Of a stretch of DNA of 64,000 bases, positions 25,231 through 34,700 are shown piece by piece. Every line of letters starts with the position of its first letter. The stretch's first letter is position 1. Origin of the DNA: JAFLCM01 sp046154665 (GTDB lineage Bacteria > Planctomycetota > Phycisphaerae > Phycisphaerales > UBA1924); assembly GCA_046154665.1 (NCBI GenBank), contig JBJXFG010000017.1, positions 1 to 64,000 on the forward strand. The letters run 5' to 3'. The translations under genes and the position numbers were made by a program. Below the pieces are notes generated by a model that saw only the letters and a list, made by a program, of their open reading frames with translations, made no database searches and had not been told where the DNA came from.

Positions 25231-25868
25231 GCGGTCGGGTGCTCGAGTTCGCGCAGCACGGCCCGCACCGGGCTGGCGTCGCAGCCGATCAGCTTTAGCG
25301 GCAGGGCGATGAGTTCGTACATGCCGTCGGGGATGTCTGCCAGGACGAGGCCTTCGATGATGGCCATTTCGTGGCGCAGGAAGGCCTTGTGGGCGGGGAG
25401 GTCTTTGCTGTCGAAGAGGTCGACGCTGGGGGCGTCGACGCCGATGAGTTTCACGCCCATCTCGAACATGAGGTCGACGAGTTCGGGGCTGAGGGCGGCG
25501 AAGTCCTTGTTCCAGTTTTTGAAGTCGGGGAAGGTGCCGGTGCGGATGATGACGCGCGGGGCTTCGATGGCGGCCTCGACCTGCTCGGGCATGACGCGGG
25601 TGGCGCGGGGGGCGTTGACGGTGATGAGCTGGCACTCGCCGATGTAGAGATCGAGCGGCATCATGTCGATGGTGGGGGCGTCGGCGCCGTAGTGGCTGGG
25701 TGCGTCGGCGTGGCTGCCCATGTGCGTGGTTGAGCGGATGACGCTGGTGGTGACGGTGCTGCCGGTCTTGATGTGTCCGGTGACGGTGCGGGTGTAGGCG
25801 ACATCGCCGGGCCAGACGTTGAGGCGCTCGTCGATGGGCGGGGAGATGTCGTAGGTTCGGCGGGCCAT
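25224..25868 (-). CDS. kynB: Cyclase family protein, probably kynurenine formamidase
   Basis: The protein is 214 residues. It has the metal-binding motif HMGSHADAPSHY, the variant of HxGTHxDxPxH used by the KynB/cyclase family, preceded by the characteristic YDISPPIDERLNVWPGD. Further on are RVIIRTGT, IGVDAPSVDLFDS and HKAFLRHEMAIIEGL, which supply the remaining metal ligands (His and Glu). The best-matched role is hydrolysis of N-formylkynurenine in tryptophan breakdown. No other kynurenine-pathway gene is adjacent, so the substrate is an inference. The last codons (RELEHPTAG) have an echo beside the left repeat at about 24540-24575. Confidence 0.82.
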   Translation of the reverse strand: MARRTYDISPPIDERLNVWPGDVAYTRTVTGHIKTGSTVTTSVIRSTTHMGSHADAPSHYGADAPTIDMMPLDLYIGECQLITVNAPRATRVMPEQVEAAIEAPRVIIRTGTFPDFKNWNKDFAALSPELVDLMFEMGVKLIGVDAPSVDLFDSKDLPAHKAFLRHEMAIIEGLVLADIPDGMYELIALPLKLIGCDASPVRAVLRELEHPTAG

Positions 25869-25941
25869 GCGGACAGAATACCCGCGGCGGAGTTCTCTCG
25901 CGGGCGGGCGGCGATTGCCTGGGCGGGGTGCTTCGGCACGA

Positions 25942-26736
25942 TCAGTTCGAGAAAACCGGCTCTTTCTTGAAGACCTGAGCGAACGCGAACAGCAGGAGCC
26001 CGATGCCGACGACGCTTGCGAAGACGATGAGCATGGGCATGTACGCCGCGAGCATCATCGGCATGCCGGGGGGCCAGAGGAACGAGAGGGCGTTGAAGAC
26101 TGTGGCGGCGGCAGGGTCGATGTTGCCGCGTGAGATGGTGTGAAGGCCGAAGGCACCGCCGCCCTTGGCGTAGACGCCCACGGCCATGCCGCCTTGTGCG
26201 ACGACGCCGATGCCCATCCCGCCGGTGCCGATGCCCCCGACGCCCATGCCTCCGGCGGCGATTCCGGGGATAGCGACGGCGAGTCCTCCCGCGGAGAGCA
26301 GCCCGCCGACGGACATGCCGCCGACGGAGAAGAGGCCGACGGAGAGGCCGCCGGCGCTGACAATGCCGGTGGCGCGTCCGCCCAGGGCGATGACGCCGGT
26401 GGCGACGTCGCCGATGGCGATGAACCCGCGGGCGTGGCCGTACATCTCGCCGGCGTCGGGGCGCGGGCCGGTGGCGATGTCGAGGAACGGCATGCCGAAG
26501 ACGGTGGCGGTGGAGCGGTAGCGTCGCGCCCGCATGCCCGAGGGCAGTACGGTGGCGCTGACGCGGGCGAGGATCTCGATGAGCGGTCTGCCGCACTCGG
26601 GGCAGCGCCCGGTCTCGGTGCTGGCCGAGAGGTCATAGAGGCAGTTCGAGCAGTAGGGGGTGCCGGGGGGCAGTTGGGGCTGCTTGCGGGTGTCGATGGG
26701 CCCCGCCCCGGAGGAAGGGGTTTGCGGCGTAGCCAT
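25942..26736 (-). CDS. Zinc-ribbon membrane protein with Gly-rich repeats
   Basis: The protein is 264 residues. A zinc ribbon at about 28-48 is visible (YCSNCLYDLSASTETGRCPE, then CGRP). Residues 95-200 form a regular five- to six-residue repeat of type GG-x-A-[ST/V]-G (IALGGRATGIVSAGGLSVGL, FSVGGMSVGGLLSAGGL), which suggests a stacked beta-solenoid or glycine-zipper array. A C-terminal membrane helix follows (MLIVFASVVGIGLLLFAFA). No family name can be given with certainty; similar zinc-ribbon repeat proteins occur widely in planctomycetes. The start is the ATG at 26736, as the ribbon lies close to the N-terminus; there is no clear ribosome-binding site. Confidence 0.7.
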   Translation of the reverse strand: MATPQTPSSGAGPIDTRKQPQLPPGTPYCSNCLYDLSASTETGRCPECGRPLIEILARVSATVLPSGMRARRYRSTATVFGMPFLDIATGPRPDAGEMYGHARGFIAIGDVATGVIALGGRATGIVSAGGLSVGLFSVGGMSVGGLLSAGGLAVAIPGIAAGGMGVGGIGTGGMGIGVVAQGGMAVGVYAKGGGAFGLHTISRGNIDPAAATVFNALSFLWPPGMPMMLAAYMPMLIVFASVVGIGLLLFAFAQVFKKEPVFSN

Positions 26737-26767
26737 GTGTTGATGGTACAGCGCGGCGTGGTCAGAG

Positions 26768-26843
26768 GCGACGGCGCGAGCCGTCGGTCCGGGCGGTTGG
26801 GAATGCGTGCGGTTGGGACCGTCCGCTAGCGCGGACGGCTCTG
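26768..26843. repeat. Two short palindromes of dispersed type
   Basis: GACGGC-GCGA-GCCGTC lies at about 26770-26785, and CCGTCCGC-TAGC-GCGGACGG at about 26819-26838. Neither has a T-tract. They lie between the zinc-ribbon gene and the TetR gene and look like dispersed hairpin repeats. Confidence 0.55.
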
Positions 26844-26882
26844 CGTGAGACGACGGATTCGAGCGTTTGCCGTTCTTGCTTT

Positions 26883-27506
26883 TCAGCGTTCGAGCAGGCG
26901 CTGAGCCATGGATCTCGCGCGGCGCGAGGCGTCGGTGCGGTCGCCGGCTGCGGCGCAGAGGTTGGCGCCGTTGATGATGATCGCCAGCGAGGCGGCGGCT
27001 TCGGCGGGGTCGCGCACGGCGGCGTGCTCGCACAGGGCGCGGAGCCACTGGTGCATCGCGGCGTTGTGCTCGTCGATGGCGGCGCGGATGGGGGCGGAGG
27101 ATGAGCCGATCTCGCCCAGGGCCCGCGCGAACGAGCAGCCGTGGAAGTCGTCTTGCCTGTGCCAGGTGAGCAGCGCGTCAAAGACGGCCAGGATGCGTTC
27201 ACGCGGGGTTGGGGCGTGGGCGGTCTCGCGCTCGATCCAGGCGGAAAACTCGGCGTGCTTGCGGCGGAGATACTCGGCCACGAGCTCTTCCTTGCCCTCG
27301 AAGTGCTGGTAGAGCGACATGCGGGCGACGCCGGCGCGTTTGAGCAGTTCGTCGAGGCCGACGGCGGCGATGCCTTTGGTGGCGAAGAGTTCGGAGGCGG
27401 CGCTGAGGAGGCGCTCGCGCGGGCCGCCTCCGGGCGAAGGGCCAGCGGGGCGGCCGGGGGAGCGCTTTGCGGCGCGGCGTGCGGGTTGGCGTTGGGCGCG
27501 GGGCAT
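26883..27506 (-). CDS. TetR/AcrR family transcriptional regulator
   Basis: The protein is 207 residues. The N-terminal domain is the classic TetR helix-turn-helix: RERLLSAASELFATKGIAAV, then LDELLKRAGVARMSLYQHFEGKEELV. A variable C-terminal ligand domain follows (IDEHNAAMHQWLRAL and so on). The N-terminal 25 residues are Arg/Pro-rich and probably unstructured. It lies 73 bases downstream of the AhpD-like gene on the same strand, so it may regulate that gene and be cotranscribed with it. The ligand is unknown. Confidence 0.88.
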   Translation of the reverse strand: MPRAQRQPARRAAKRSPGRPAGPSPGGGPRERLLSAASELFATKGIAAVGLDELLKRAGVARMSLYQHFEGKEELVAEYLRRKHAEFSAWIERETAHAPTPRERILAVFDALLTWHRQDDFHGCSFARALGEIGSSSAPIRAAIDEHNAAMHQWLRALCEHAAVRDPAEAAASLAIIINGANLCAAAGDRTDASRRARSMAQRLLER

Positions 27507-27579
27507 GGAAGCGCGGCGCGGGCTGGGGGCCCGCGCCGCGTGTGATGTGTTGTTTATCGTGTGGGATGCGCCGTGACGT

Positions 27580-28134
27580 TTAGCGCGGGTTGACGATGGG
27601 GAAATCGACCTCGGTGCCGGCGGCCTTGTTGAAGAAGTTGGTGTAGACGTTGAGGGCGACGTTGGCGACGATCTCGGCGATCTCGGCGTCAGTGACGCCG
27701 GCGCTGCGGGCCGCCGCGAACTGGTCGGGCTGCACGGCGCCCTGCGTCGCGAGTACGGCCTTGGCGAACTTGAGCAGGGCCGTCGCCTTGGGGTCGGACG
27801 AGCGGGCGTCGCGGGCGGCGTCGGCCTCGGCGGCGTCGAGGCCGACCATCTTGCCGATGGCGGTGTGGGCGCTCAGGCAGTAGTGGCAGGTGTTGTGCTC
27901 GGCGGTGAGCAGGGCGATCTGTTCGCGCTGCTTGGCGGTGAGGACGCCGTGGGAGAGCGCGCCCGAGAAGGCCAGGTAGCCGTCGAGGGCGGCGGGGGCG
28001 TTGGCCATGGCCCGGGTCATGTTGGGCACGAGGCCGAGCTTGGCCTTGACGGCCTTGAGGAGGTCGGCGGCCTTGCCGGTGGCGGTGGCGGGGTCGACGA
28101 GGGGGAGGGCGTTGATCTGAGCGGTGGCGGTCAT
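27580..28134 (-). CDS. Carboxymuconolactone decarboxylase/AhpD-like peroxidase
   Basis: The protein is 184 residues. It has the AhpD-like core: GLVPNMTRAMANAPAALDGY, the redox motif CHYCLSAH (CxxC then His), and KFAKAVLATQG with FNKAAGTEVDFP at the end. Such proteins act as thiol peroxidases that remove hydroperoxides; the decarboxylase name is historical. AAGGAC lies 6-7 bases before the ATG at 28134. A TetR gene follows. Function as an alkylhydroperoxidase is likely from the CxxC motif but unproven. Confidence 0.86.
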   Translation of the reverse strand: MTATAQINALPLVDPATATGKAADLLKAVKAKLGLVPNMTRAMANAPAALDGYLAFSGALSHGVLTAKQREQIALLTAEHNTCHYCLSAHTAIGKMVGLDAAEADAARDARSSDPKATALLKFAKAVLATQGAVQPDQFAAARSAGVTDAEIAEIVANVALNVYTNFFNKAAGTEVDFPIVNPR

Positions 28135-28231
28135 GTGGCGTCCTTCGGGTTGGTTCGCGTTTGGGTGGTCGGTCCGTCGCGGCACGCTGCCGGGGCGGGG
28201 CCTTTGGGCGAACAACTGATTGGATGCCGTC

Positions 28232-28260
28232 AATAGACGAAGCGTTTCATTATTTCTCAA
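28232..28260 (-). promoter_or_regulatory. Possible promoter of the AhpD-TetR pair
   Basis: On the minus strand TTGAGA (28260-28255), a 17-base spacer and TCTATT (28237-28232) lie about 100 bases before the AhpD-like start. No clean TetR-type palindrome was recognised nearby. Confidence 0.4.
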
Positions 28261-28322
28261 AGAGGCGGATTCTGCTCAGAAACGGGCCCGCGGCGAACCG
28301 GCGGGTCGTTCGCCGGGGCGTG

Positions 28323-29402
28323 TCAGCACTTCGAGCCTAACAACGCCGCCGCGAGGGCGTCGGGGATCTGGCCGTCGGACTTCCGACGATGGGCGACCTT
28401 GCCGGCGGCGAAGTCGACGAGGACGATCTCTGGATCGGGGCCTGAGCAGACGATGGCGAGGTGCTTGCCGTCGGGGGTGAAGGCGAGCGACGTCGGGACG
28501 AGCGGGGGGGCGTCGGCGTCGGCGGGATTCCCGCGAAGCGAAACGCGACGGACCTTCTGCGGATCGGCGGTGTTGATCAAGGCGAGGTCGTCGCTCTTGG
28601 GGCAGGTGACGGCGGCGGTCTTGCCGTCGGGTGACAGGCGTAGGCGGAAGGGGAAGCCCTCGACCTTGAGTTCGTGCTCGATCTTCCCGGTGGCGGCGTC
28701 GAGGACGACGACGCGGTCGCTGCGGTTGCACGAGACCCACACGCGGGAGTTGTCGTGACTGACCGCGAGGCCCTCGGCACCGTCGGGCACGGGGTGGTTG
28801 GCGATGACCTTGTCTTCGGCGGTATCGATGACGCTGATCGAGCCGGGCATGACGTGGGCGACGTAGAGGCGCTTGGCGTCGGGGCTGAGCGCCAGCATGT
28901 GGTTGGTCGGTTTTTCGAGCTCGATGGTGGTGAACTCGCCGGTGTCGGCGCTGAGCTTCACGATCCGCGGCGGCTGCTCGACGGTGACGTAGGCGTGCTT
29001 CGAATCCGGCATGAAAGCGGCGTCGTTGGGGCGTTTCAGCGTGCCGAGGTCGATCGTGCGGTGGAGCCGGTGCTTTTCGAGATCGAAGACGGCGATGCGG
29101 TTGTCGGCGGGCTGGTGGCCGGGGCCGGGGCCGCCGTAGGCCGTGCCGAGGGCGAAGCGATGGTCGGGGCTGACGGCGAGCTCGTGGGCACCGACGCCGA
29201 GGTCCTTGGAGGCGACGAGCGAGAGATCGTCGGCGTCGAGGATGTGGAGTTTGTTGTCGGCTCGGGTGGAGTAGAGGATGACGGGATCCCGGGCGCCGGC
29301 GATGTTGCGGCGGGTGGGGGCGGGCGGTTCGACTGCGAACGTAGAAATCGAGGGCACGAGACAGAGGAAAATCGCGGCGACGCGGCGGGAAAGATGCGGC
29401 AT
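28323..29402 (-). CDS. Exported YVTN-type beta-propeller protein
   Basis: The protein is 359 residues. A signal peptide is followed by seven-bladed propeller repeats: KLHILDADDLSLVASKDLGV, AVSPDHRFALGTAYG, FMPDSKHAYVTVE, ALSPDAKRLYVAHVMPGSIS, AVSHDNSRVWVSCNRSDRVV, RLSPDGKTAAVTC and AFTPDGKHLAIVC. The repeated VSPD...YV pattern marks the YVTN family. The start at 29402 gives the signal peptide (RRVAAIFLCLVPSISTFAV) and has GGAG upstream. The role is unknown; such proteins often accompany periplasmic redox enzymes, and the exported cytochrome lies just upstream on the same strand. Confidence 0.8.
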   Translation of the reverse strand: MPHLSRRVAAIFLCLVPSISTFAVEPPAPTRRNIAGARDPVILYSTRADNKLHILDADDLSLVASKDLGVGAHELAVSPDHRFALGTAYGGPGPGHQPADNRIAVFDLEKHRLHRTIDLGTLKRPNDAAFMPDSKHAYVTVEQPPRIVKLSADTGEFTTIELEKPTNHMLALSPDAKRLYVAHVMPGSISVIDTAEDKVIANHPVPDGAEGLAVSHDNSRVWVSCNRSDRVVVLDAATGKIEHELKVEGFPFRLRLSPDGKTAAVTCPKSDDLALINTADPQKVRRVSLRGNPADADAPPLVPTSLAFTPDGKHLAIVCSGPDPEIVLVDFAAGKVAHRRKSDGQIPDALAAALLGSKC

Positions 29403-29474
29403 TGAGGTGCTCCGGGGGCGCGGGTCGAGGAGACGGCGCGGCGTTCTACCTCTTGTCTTGCGGAGCGGTTGCAG

Positions 29475-29600
29475 GCGTGCGTGCGCTTCCCTTGCCCCTG
29501 TCGGGGCAGGCTCGTCAAACGCTCGCTTTCCACGGGCTTGGCAGCGAAGCGCTGCTTCCGCCCGTGGCTCCATCCCTACGGCTCTTCGGGCCGTGGAGAG
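29475..29600. repeat. Hairpin-rich intergenic repeats
   Basis: At least two stems occur between the cytochrome stop and the propeller start: TTGCCCCTGTCGGGGCAGG (about 29488-29508), and CCACGGGC...GCCCGTGG (29538-29572) around AGCGAAGCGCT. There is no poly-T tract. The rest of the 29403-29641 gap shows nothing else. Confidence 0.55.
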
Positions 29601-29641
29601 GTCCGGTGTTGGGTTTGGTTCGACGGCGCGAGAACCCCGGC

Positions 29642-31558
29642 TCAGATGCTCTGGCCGAACCGGGAGAGGAACAGGGTCAAGTCGAGGGTGTTGACCGCGC
29701 CGTCGCCGTTGAGGTCGCCCTGGCTGGGGCAGCGGCCTGCGGCACCGAAGTTGCCGAGGAAGGCGGTGAGGTCGAGGGTGTTGACGGCACCGTCGGCGTT
29801 GAGGTCGCCCAGCAGGAAGTTGGCGATGGTGTTGGTGGAGGTGTCGAGGAGCGAGGGCGGGCTCATGCCGGTGGCGATCCAGGCGTTGTAGGCGGTGACG
29901 CCGGCGCCGTTGGTGGTGTTCGTGTTGAGGAGGAACTCCATGTACTCGCGCGAGGCGATCTGGTGGAAGAAGCGGACCTGGACGGACTTGGTGCCGTCGG
30001 GGATGAGGAAGCAGGTGTCGTCCCAGTGCTGGCCGTCGGCGTATGTGTAGCCCTTGGGCTCGGCGTCGACGGAGGCGAAGGCGGCGTTGGTGAAGCCGCG
30101 CGGGGGGATGCGGTTGTCGGAGATCACCTTGTTGTTCAGGGTCAGGTGGAACGAGGGGCCGGCGGGCAGGCCGGTCTGGCCGGCCATGTAGGCGTCGAGC
30201 CCGTGCTTCACTTCGTACACCTTCGTGTTGCTGGTGGTGAGCGTGGCGGTGGCGCTGTCGTAGTTGCCGCGCTCGGCGATGAGGGCGTTGTTGACGTCAA
30301 GGAAGCGGACATTGATCCACGCGCGACGGCCCTCGGGGTAGCCGGTGAAGAGCTTGTGCCCGCACTCATTCGTGACGCGGACGCGGAGTTCGGCGCCGAC
30401 CTGCGTGACGGTCATGTCGCTGGCGTTCTGGAGCATCATCTCGGCGTCGGTCTTGGCGCGCTGCAGCGCTTCGAGCTGGTAGACGGTGAGATCGGCGGCG
30501 TAGAGATGCTCGATCATGTCGAGCATCCAGCGGTTGGAGCCGGAGAAGCCGTGGTAGGGCAGGTCGGTGCGTTCGGGGCCCTGGAAATCAGGGTTGCAGC
30601 CGAAGCCGGTCTGGTCCTGCATGTGGCAGTCTTGGCAGGTGGAGACGACGGCGAGGTTGCCGCCGAAGCGGCCGTTGGTATTGACCCCGCCGTTGGCGTA
30701 GGAGGTGTTGAGCCACTCGCTGTAGGTGCGCTGCTCGGGGAACATCTCGTGCTTGTTGCCGGTGGGGTGGGCCTGGCCGGTGTTGTTGATGGTGTAGTCG
30801 CCGTTGGGCTGTTTGCTGAAAACAGGGTTGGAAACGTCGTGGCACTGGCCGCACAGCTGGGCGTTGCGGTGGTAAGGGGATTGCAGGAAAGCGTGGAAGC
30901 CGGGCCATCCCATGTTGGGCGTTGAGGCCCAGTCGGCGTCGAGGTCAAAGGGCCCGCGCCGGCGGTCCTGCGGGTCGACGATGATCTGGGCGTTGCCGGT
31001 GCCGACGGGCGGATTGGTGAGCGCGGCGATGATGAGTTGGTCTTCGACGGGGTCGATGCCGGCGTTGTAGACGGGGTCGACGGTGCGGTGGCAGACGTGG
31101 CACGAGACGCCGGCGTTGAAATCGGCGGCGGTGAGGGCGCTGCCGCTGGGGTTGCCGACGACGCGGCCCTCGAAGAAGGCCTGCGGGGCGTGGCAGCGGA
31201 GGCACAGTTCGCCGGAAGATGCGGCGTCCTGATTGGCGATGGCGAGGGCAGCGAGGAAGAGCGGGTCGCGTGCCGAGTGGGCGTGCATCGAGCCGGCCCA
31301 GCGCCCGGGGGCGCGGAAATCGGGCTGCGTGAAGTCTGGGGGCAGGAAGTAGTCGGCGTGGCAAAACTGGCAGTTCGAGAACGCGCGGAACGGCGCGTAG
31401 CCGGCGAGCGGTTGCGAGCCGCCCGCCGAGAAATCCGCCGATGTCGTCGGCAGCGGCAAGGGGCGCGCCGAGGCGAGAGGCGCGGCCGCCACGAGTGCGG
31501 CGGCGACTGCGAATGCGGCCTTTGCGGCCAACCGGGTCCAAGATCCAAACTTGCTCAT
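29642..31558 (-). CDS. Exported five-haem cytochrome c with dockerin-like tail
   Basis: The protein is 638 residues. The signal peptide is about residues 1-31 (AAKAAFAVAAALVAAAPLASA). Five CxxCH haem-binding motifs are visible in the first half: CQFCH, CLRCH, CHVCH, CGQCH and CQDCH. A domain without motifs follows (VRVTNECGHKLFTGYPEG, NNKVISDNRIPPRGFTN), as in the family of multihaem proteins with a beta-rich C-terminal part. The tail has two calcium-loop repeats (GDLNADGAVNTLDLTAFLGN, GDLNGDGAVNTLDLTLFLSR). GGAGG lies 5 bases before the ATG at 31558. It is divergent from ftsK. Periplasmic or surface electron transfer is likely; the substrate is unknown. Confidence 0.85.
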   Translation of the reverse strand: MSKFGSWTRLAAKAAFAVAAALVAAAPLASARPLPLPTTSADFSAGGSQPLAGYAPFRAFSNCQFCHADYFLPPDFTQPDFRAPGRWAGSMHAHSARDPLFLAALAIANQDAASSGELCLRCHAPQAFFEGRVVGNPSGSALTAADFNAGVSCHVCHRTVDPVYNAGIDPVEDQLIIAALTNPPVGTGNAQIIVDPQDRRRGPFDLDADWASTPNMGWPGFHAFLQSPYHRNAQLCGQCHDVSNPVFSKQPNGDYTINNTGQAHPTGNKHEMFPEQRTYSEWLNTSYANGGVNTNGRFGGNLAVVSTCQDCHMQDQTGFGCNPDFQGPERTDLPYHGFSGSNRWMLDMIEHLYAADLTVYQLEALQRAKTDAEMMLQNASDMTVTQVGAELRVRVTNECGHKLFTGYPEGRRAWINVRFLDVNNALIAERGNYDSATATLTTSNTKVYEVKHGLDAYMAGQTGLPAGPSFHLTLNNKVISDNRIPPRGFTNAAFASVDAEPKGYTYADGQHWDDTCFLIPDGTKSVQVRFFHQIASREYMEFLLNTNTTNGAGVTAYNAWIATGMSPPSLLDTSTNTIANFLLGDLNADGAVNTLDLTAFLGNFGAAGRCPSQGDLNGDGAVNTLDLTLFLSRFGQSI

Positions 31559-31723
31559 AGCGCCTCCGGGGCTCCGAACAGACATGACGGGGCGTCCGAG
31601 GGCCCGTCTCTGTAGAAACGTATCCCGGATTGCCCACTTGACCATCGAAAAAAGGGTGTTGAGGCAATAGTCGGGTGGTCCAAAATCAGGGTGTTCGGCG
31701 CGGGTGGGACCGATAAAGGGACC

Positions 31724-34700
31724 ATGGCTCAAGTCGTCGATAACGCGCGCGCTCGCCGTGCTGTGGAACGTAGCCGTGCCGCGGCCGGACCGGAAGACAC
31801 GTCCAACGGTGCCCCCGCGGTTCCGCCCTCGAATGCGGCGCGACTGCTGTGGATTGGCGGGTTTGGGGCGTGGGTGTTCCTGGTGATCAGCATGGTCTCG
31901 TTCGATCCGGCGGACCCGCCGGGGACGGCTGCGGCACCTGTCCGAGACATCCACCAGATTCAGAACTGGGGTCGTCAGGTCGGGGCTTACCTGTCCCATG
32001 AGTTGTTCACGGTGCTCGGGTCCGGGGCGTGGATTTTGGCGCTGACCATCGGCGGGTGGCTGCTGCAGGTGGCCTTCCGCGGGCCGGTGAGGCAGGTGGT
32101 CATCCGCGGGCTGGGGGTTTTGATTCTGGCGGCGGCGTTCTCGTCGTTCCACGCGCTTTTGTTGCCGACGCTGAGCTCGATGCCGCAGGGCGGCGGCGGG
32201 CTGGTGGGCATCTCGGTGGTGCATGAACTCGCGATGCGCTTCGGGCTGATCGGCACGGCGATGTGGCTGCTGTTCGGCGGGTTCATCGGGGCGACGGTGG
32301 CGTTTGATCACTATGTGATCACCGTGCCGCGGGAGATGTTCCGGCGCTCGAAGCCCGCGCTGGGTCTGGCGGCGGGGGCGGCACGGTTCGCGGGTGGGAA
32401 GCTGATGAAGTCCGGCGGGCCGGGCGTGAAGCCGGTCCGAGAGAACGATGTTGATGATGACCGCAAGCTGCGGCTGGCCGGACTGGGTGTGGCACCGGAC
32501 GGGACGATCGTGCCCGCCGGGGGCGGAAAGATGAAGAAGAAGCCGGTGGTCGTTGAGGCGATTGATGAGGAGGTCGGCGGATTGGGCGGGGGTGGATCGT
32601 TTGATCCGGACGATGAGGAAGTTCTGGCTGCGGGGAAGAGTCGGCTCGGAGAGCCCACATACCAGGAAGACGGCGAAGAGGGCGACGAACCCGTGGCGGA
32701 CGCTCCGGCGGTGTTCAGCGAAGAGGCGCTGCGTGAGAAGATCGCGCGGCTGCCGGTGCGGTTTAACAACGCCGACAAGAAATCCGCGAGCGAAGGCGAC
32801 CTCGACACGCTGCGGGCCCAGCGTCGCAGCGAGGAAGAGGCGGACAAGAACTACGTTTTCCCCGGGCTTGACCTGCTTTCCGAGCCCGAGCAGAACTTCT
32901 CGGCGGAGATGGAGGTGTATGTCCGCGAGCAGGCCACCGCGCTCGAGGCGGCGATGCACCAGTACGGGATCGACGGCGAGGTGGTCGGCATCGAGTCCGG
33001 GCCGGTGATCACGCTGTACCAGGTGAGGCTGGCACCGGGGACGAAGGTCTCGAGCATCCAGACGGTGGCGAGCGATATCGCGCGATCGCTGAAGGCCGTC
33101 AACCTGCGTATCGTGCCCAACACCGAGGGGCTGGACACGGTGGGTGTCGAGGTGCCGAACCGCAAGAAGGAGAAGGTGCGCCTCAAGGAACTGATGACCG
33201 CGAGCGAGATGACGGCGAAGATGAAGCTGCCGTTGTTCCTGGGCAAGGACGCGAGCGGCAACCCGCTGATCATCGACCTGGCGAGCTTGCCGCACATGCT
33301 GATCGCGGGCACGACGGGCTCGGGCAAGAGCGTGTGCATGAACGCGATCATCATGGGGTTCTTGTATACGCAGAAACCCAGCGATCTGAAGCTGGTGCTG
33401 GTTGATCCCAAGATGGTCGAGCTGTCGCAGTTCAAGGACATCCCGCACTTGATGTGCCCGGTGGTGACGGAGATGGGCAAGGCGGCGGCGATCTTGGAGT
33501 GGGCCGTCAATAAGATGGACGAAAGGTACGAGCTCTTGGCCGAGGCGGGCTGCCGCGACATCGGCGGGTACAACGCGCTGGGGTGGGACGAGCTCAAGGT
33601 GCGATTCGACCCGCAGAACGAGCTGGAAGAGGCGAAGATCCCGCGGAAACTGCCGTACATGGTGTTCGTGATCGACGAGCTGGCCGACCTGATGATGACG
33701 AACAAGGAAGTTGAGAGTTCGATTGTAAGAATTGCTCAGAAGGCTCGCGCTGTGGGCATCCACCTGATCCTGGCGACGCAGCGACCGCAGGCGAACGTGG
33801 TCACCGGTCTGATCAAGAGCAACATGCCGGGGCGCATTGCCTTCAAAGTCGCAAGCGGGATGGACTCGCGCATCGTGATGGACCAGAAGGGTGGCGAGCT
33901 CTTGCTTGGTCAGGGCGACATGCTGATGTTGACGCCGCGGTCTTCCACGGCCATTCGTGCGCAGGGCACACTGGTGGACGACGGCGAGGCCCGGCGTGTG
34001 GTGAAGTTCGTGAAGGAGCACTCGGCGCCGAGCTTCGAGCGCTCGCTGGTGGGCATCCGCAACAGCGGGCTGGGGGGGCTGGGCGGCAAGGTGAACGGCA
34101 ACTTCAACACCGCCGCGCCGGAAGAGGCCGAGGCCAAGGCGATGGCGGCGGCGCAGGAAGACCCTTTGTTCGACAAGGCGGTGGAGATCGTGCTCGAGAC
34201 GCGGCGCGGAAGCGTGTCGCTGCTGCAGCGCAGGCTCGCCATCGGCTATACGCGGGCGAGCCGCTTGATCGAACTCATGGGCATCGTCGGGATCATCGGC
34301 GAGCACAAGGGATCGGTGGCGCGTGAAGTGGTGATGAGCGAAGAGGAATGGGCGGCGATCAAGGAGCTGCTGGCCCGCGAGGGCATGACCGACCGCGATC
34401 CGAATCTGTTCGGTGCCGCGCCGGGTGCGGGCCCGGGTGCCGCCGTGGGGATTGGCGCGGCGGCGGTCGGCTCCCGTTCAGCAGAGCTCGATCTCGACGA
34501 CCCGGACGCTGGCGAGGACCTCGGCACGATCCAGCCGCGTGGAACGGGCGGACCGCCCGCGGAGCTGACCGCGCCGACGCCGAAGAAGGAGGCGTGGGAA
34601 GCAGGCGATACCGACGAACGCGCGGGCGGCACCAAAGCGGGCGCGAAACCCGGCGCGAAGATCGATACCAGCAACGACCCGGTGCACGTGACAACCGGCG

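Noticed and set aside
31559..34306. Extension of the cytochrome frame for more than 900 codons into ftsK
   Set aside because: The extension is antisense to the conserved FtsK motor and rich in His/Arg/Pro. The cytochrome starts at 31558 with a signal peptide and GGAGG.
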